Below, piece by piece: positions 32,469-32,525 of a stretch of DNA of 32,525 bases; the stretch's first letter is position 1; each line of letters opens with the position of its first letter. The translations under genes were made by a program, and so were the position numbers. This DNA comes from JBOFGK01 sp051649085. Its GTDB lineage: Bacteria; Bacillota_I; Bacilli_A; UBA3375. The stretch spans positions 1 to 32,525 of the forward strand of contig JBOFGK010000049.1 of NCBI GenBank assembly GCA_051649085.1, in the 5' to 3' direction. The notes below the pieces were generated by a model, which made no database searches, was not told the DNA's origin, and saw nothing but the letters and a program-made list of their open reading frames with translations.

Positions 32469-32525
32469 AAATAGATAGGAACCCCGTCAAGGAATATAAT
32501 AATTACTTGACAAAATAACAATAAA

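Overview
The window is chromosomal DNA from a low-GC Bacillota bacterium (Bacilli or Erysipelotrichia grade; genus not identifiable by reading). The evidence is the AT-rich sequence, strong AAGGAGG ribosome binding sites, the secG-rnr-smpB gene order, the Gram-positive type Tpx and MutS, and TGA used as a stop, which rules out the Mycoplasma code. The right edge enters what looks like the promoter and leader of a ribosomal RNA operon.

Left part (1-8923): a small PspC-domain membrane protein on the minus strand, then a plus-strand run of SDR oxidoreductase, M32 carboxypeptidase, MutT-like Nudix hydrolase and MATE transporter. This run ends in a 12-bp terminator shared with a convergent minus-strand NAD salvage operon: an EIIC-like membrane protein, then pncB, then nadE. 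Divergent from that operon is an NrtR-like Nudix regulator. The 164-bp divergent region holds two TTGC-N5-GCAA inverted repeats, the likely operators.

Middle part (8924-19374): a type II CRISPR-Cas locus next to a scar holding the C-terminal remnant of a Fic-like gene. In order it has a predicted tracrRNA with terminator, a compact cas9 (1082 aa, with a four-cysteine HNH), cas1, cas2, a long csn2-like gene, an extended -10 promoter overlapping the csn2 stop codon, a structured leader, and an array of 68 repeats and 67 spacers. The last repeat is degenerate, so leader and newest spacers are on the left. The most unusual signal is in the leader: its predicted transcript begins with an internally deleted, inverted copy of the repeat that can fold onto repeat 1, and an inner hairpin loop complements the 5' end of the tracrRNA anti-repeat. 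Two spacer pairs are exact duplicates, and another pair differs only at third codon positions when read as the same peptide.

Right part (19375-32525): housekeeping genes, all on the plus strand: secG, rnr, smpB (overlapping the end of rnr by 131 nt out of frame), yaaA, pyrG, uvrB, mutS, a small PH-domain protein, tpx and mntH. An intergenic stretch follows with a terminator, a doubtful small ORF and the rRNA-type promoter with a BoxA-like element. The NAD genes work together in nicotinate salvage, secG-rnr-smpB in secretion and ribosome rescue/RNA decay, uvrB-mutS in DNA repair, and yaaA, tpx and mntH bear on peroxide and manganese homeostasis.
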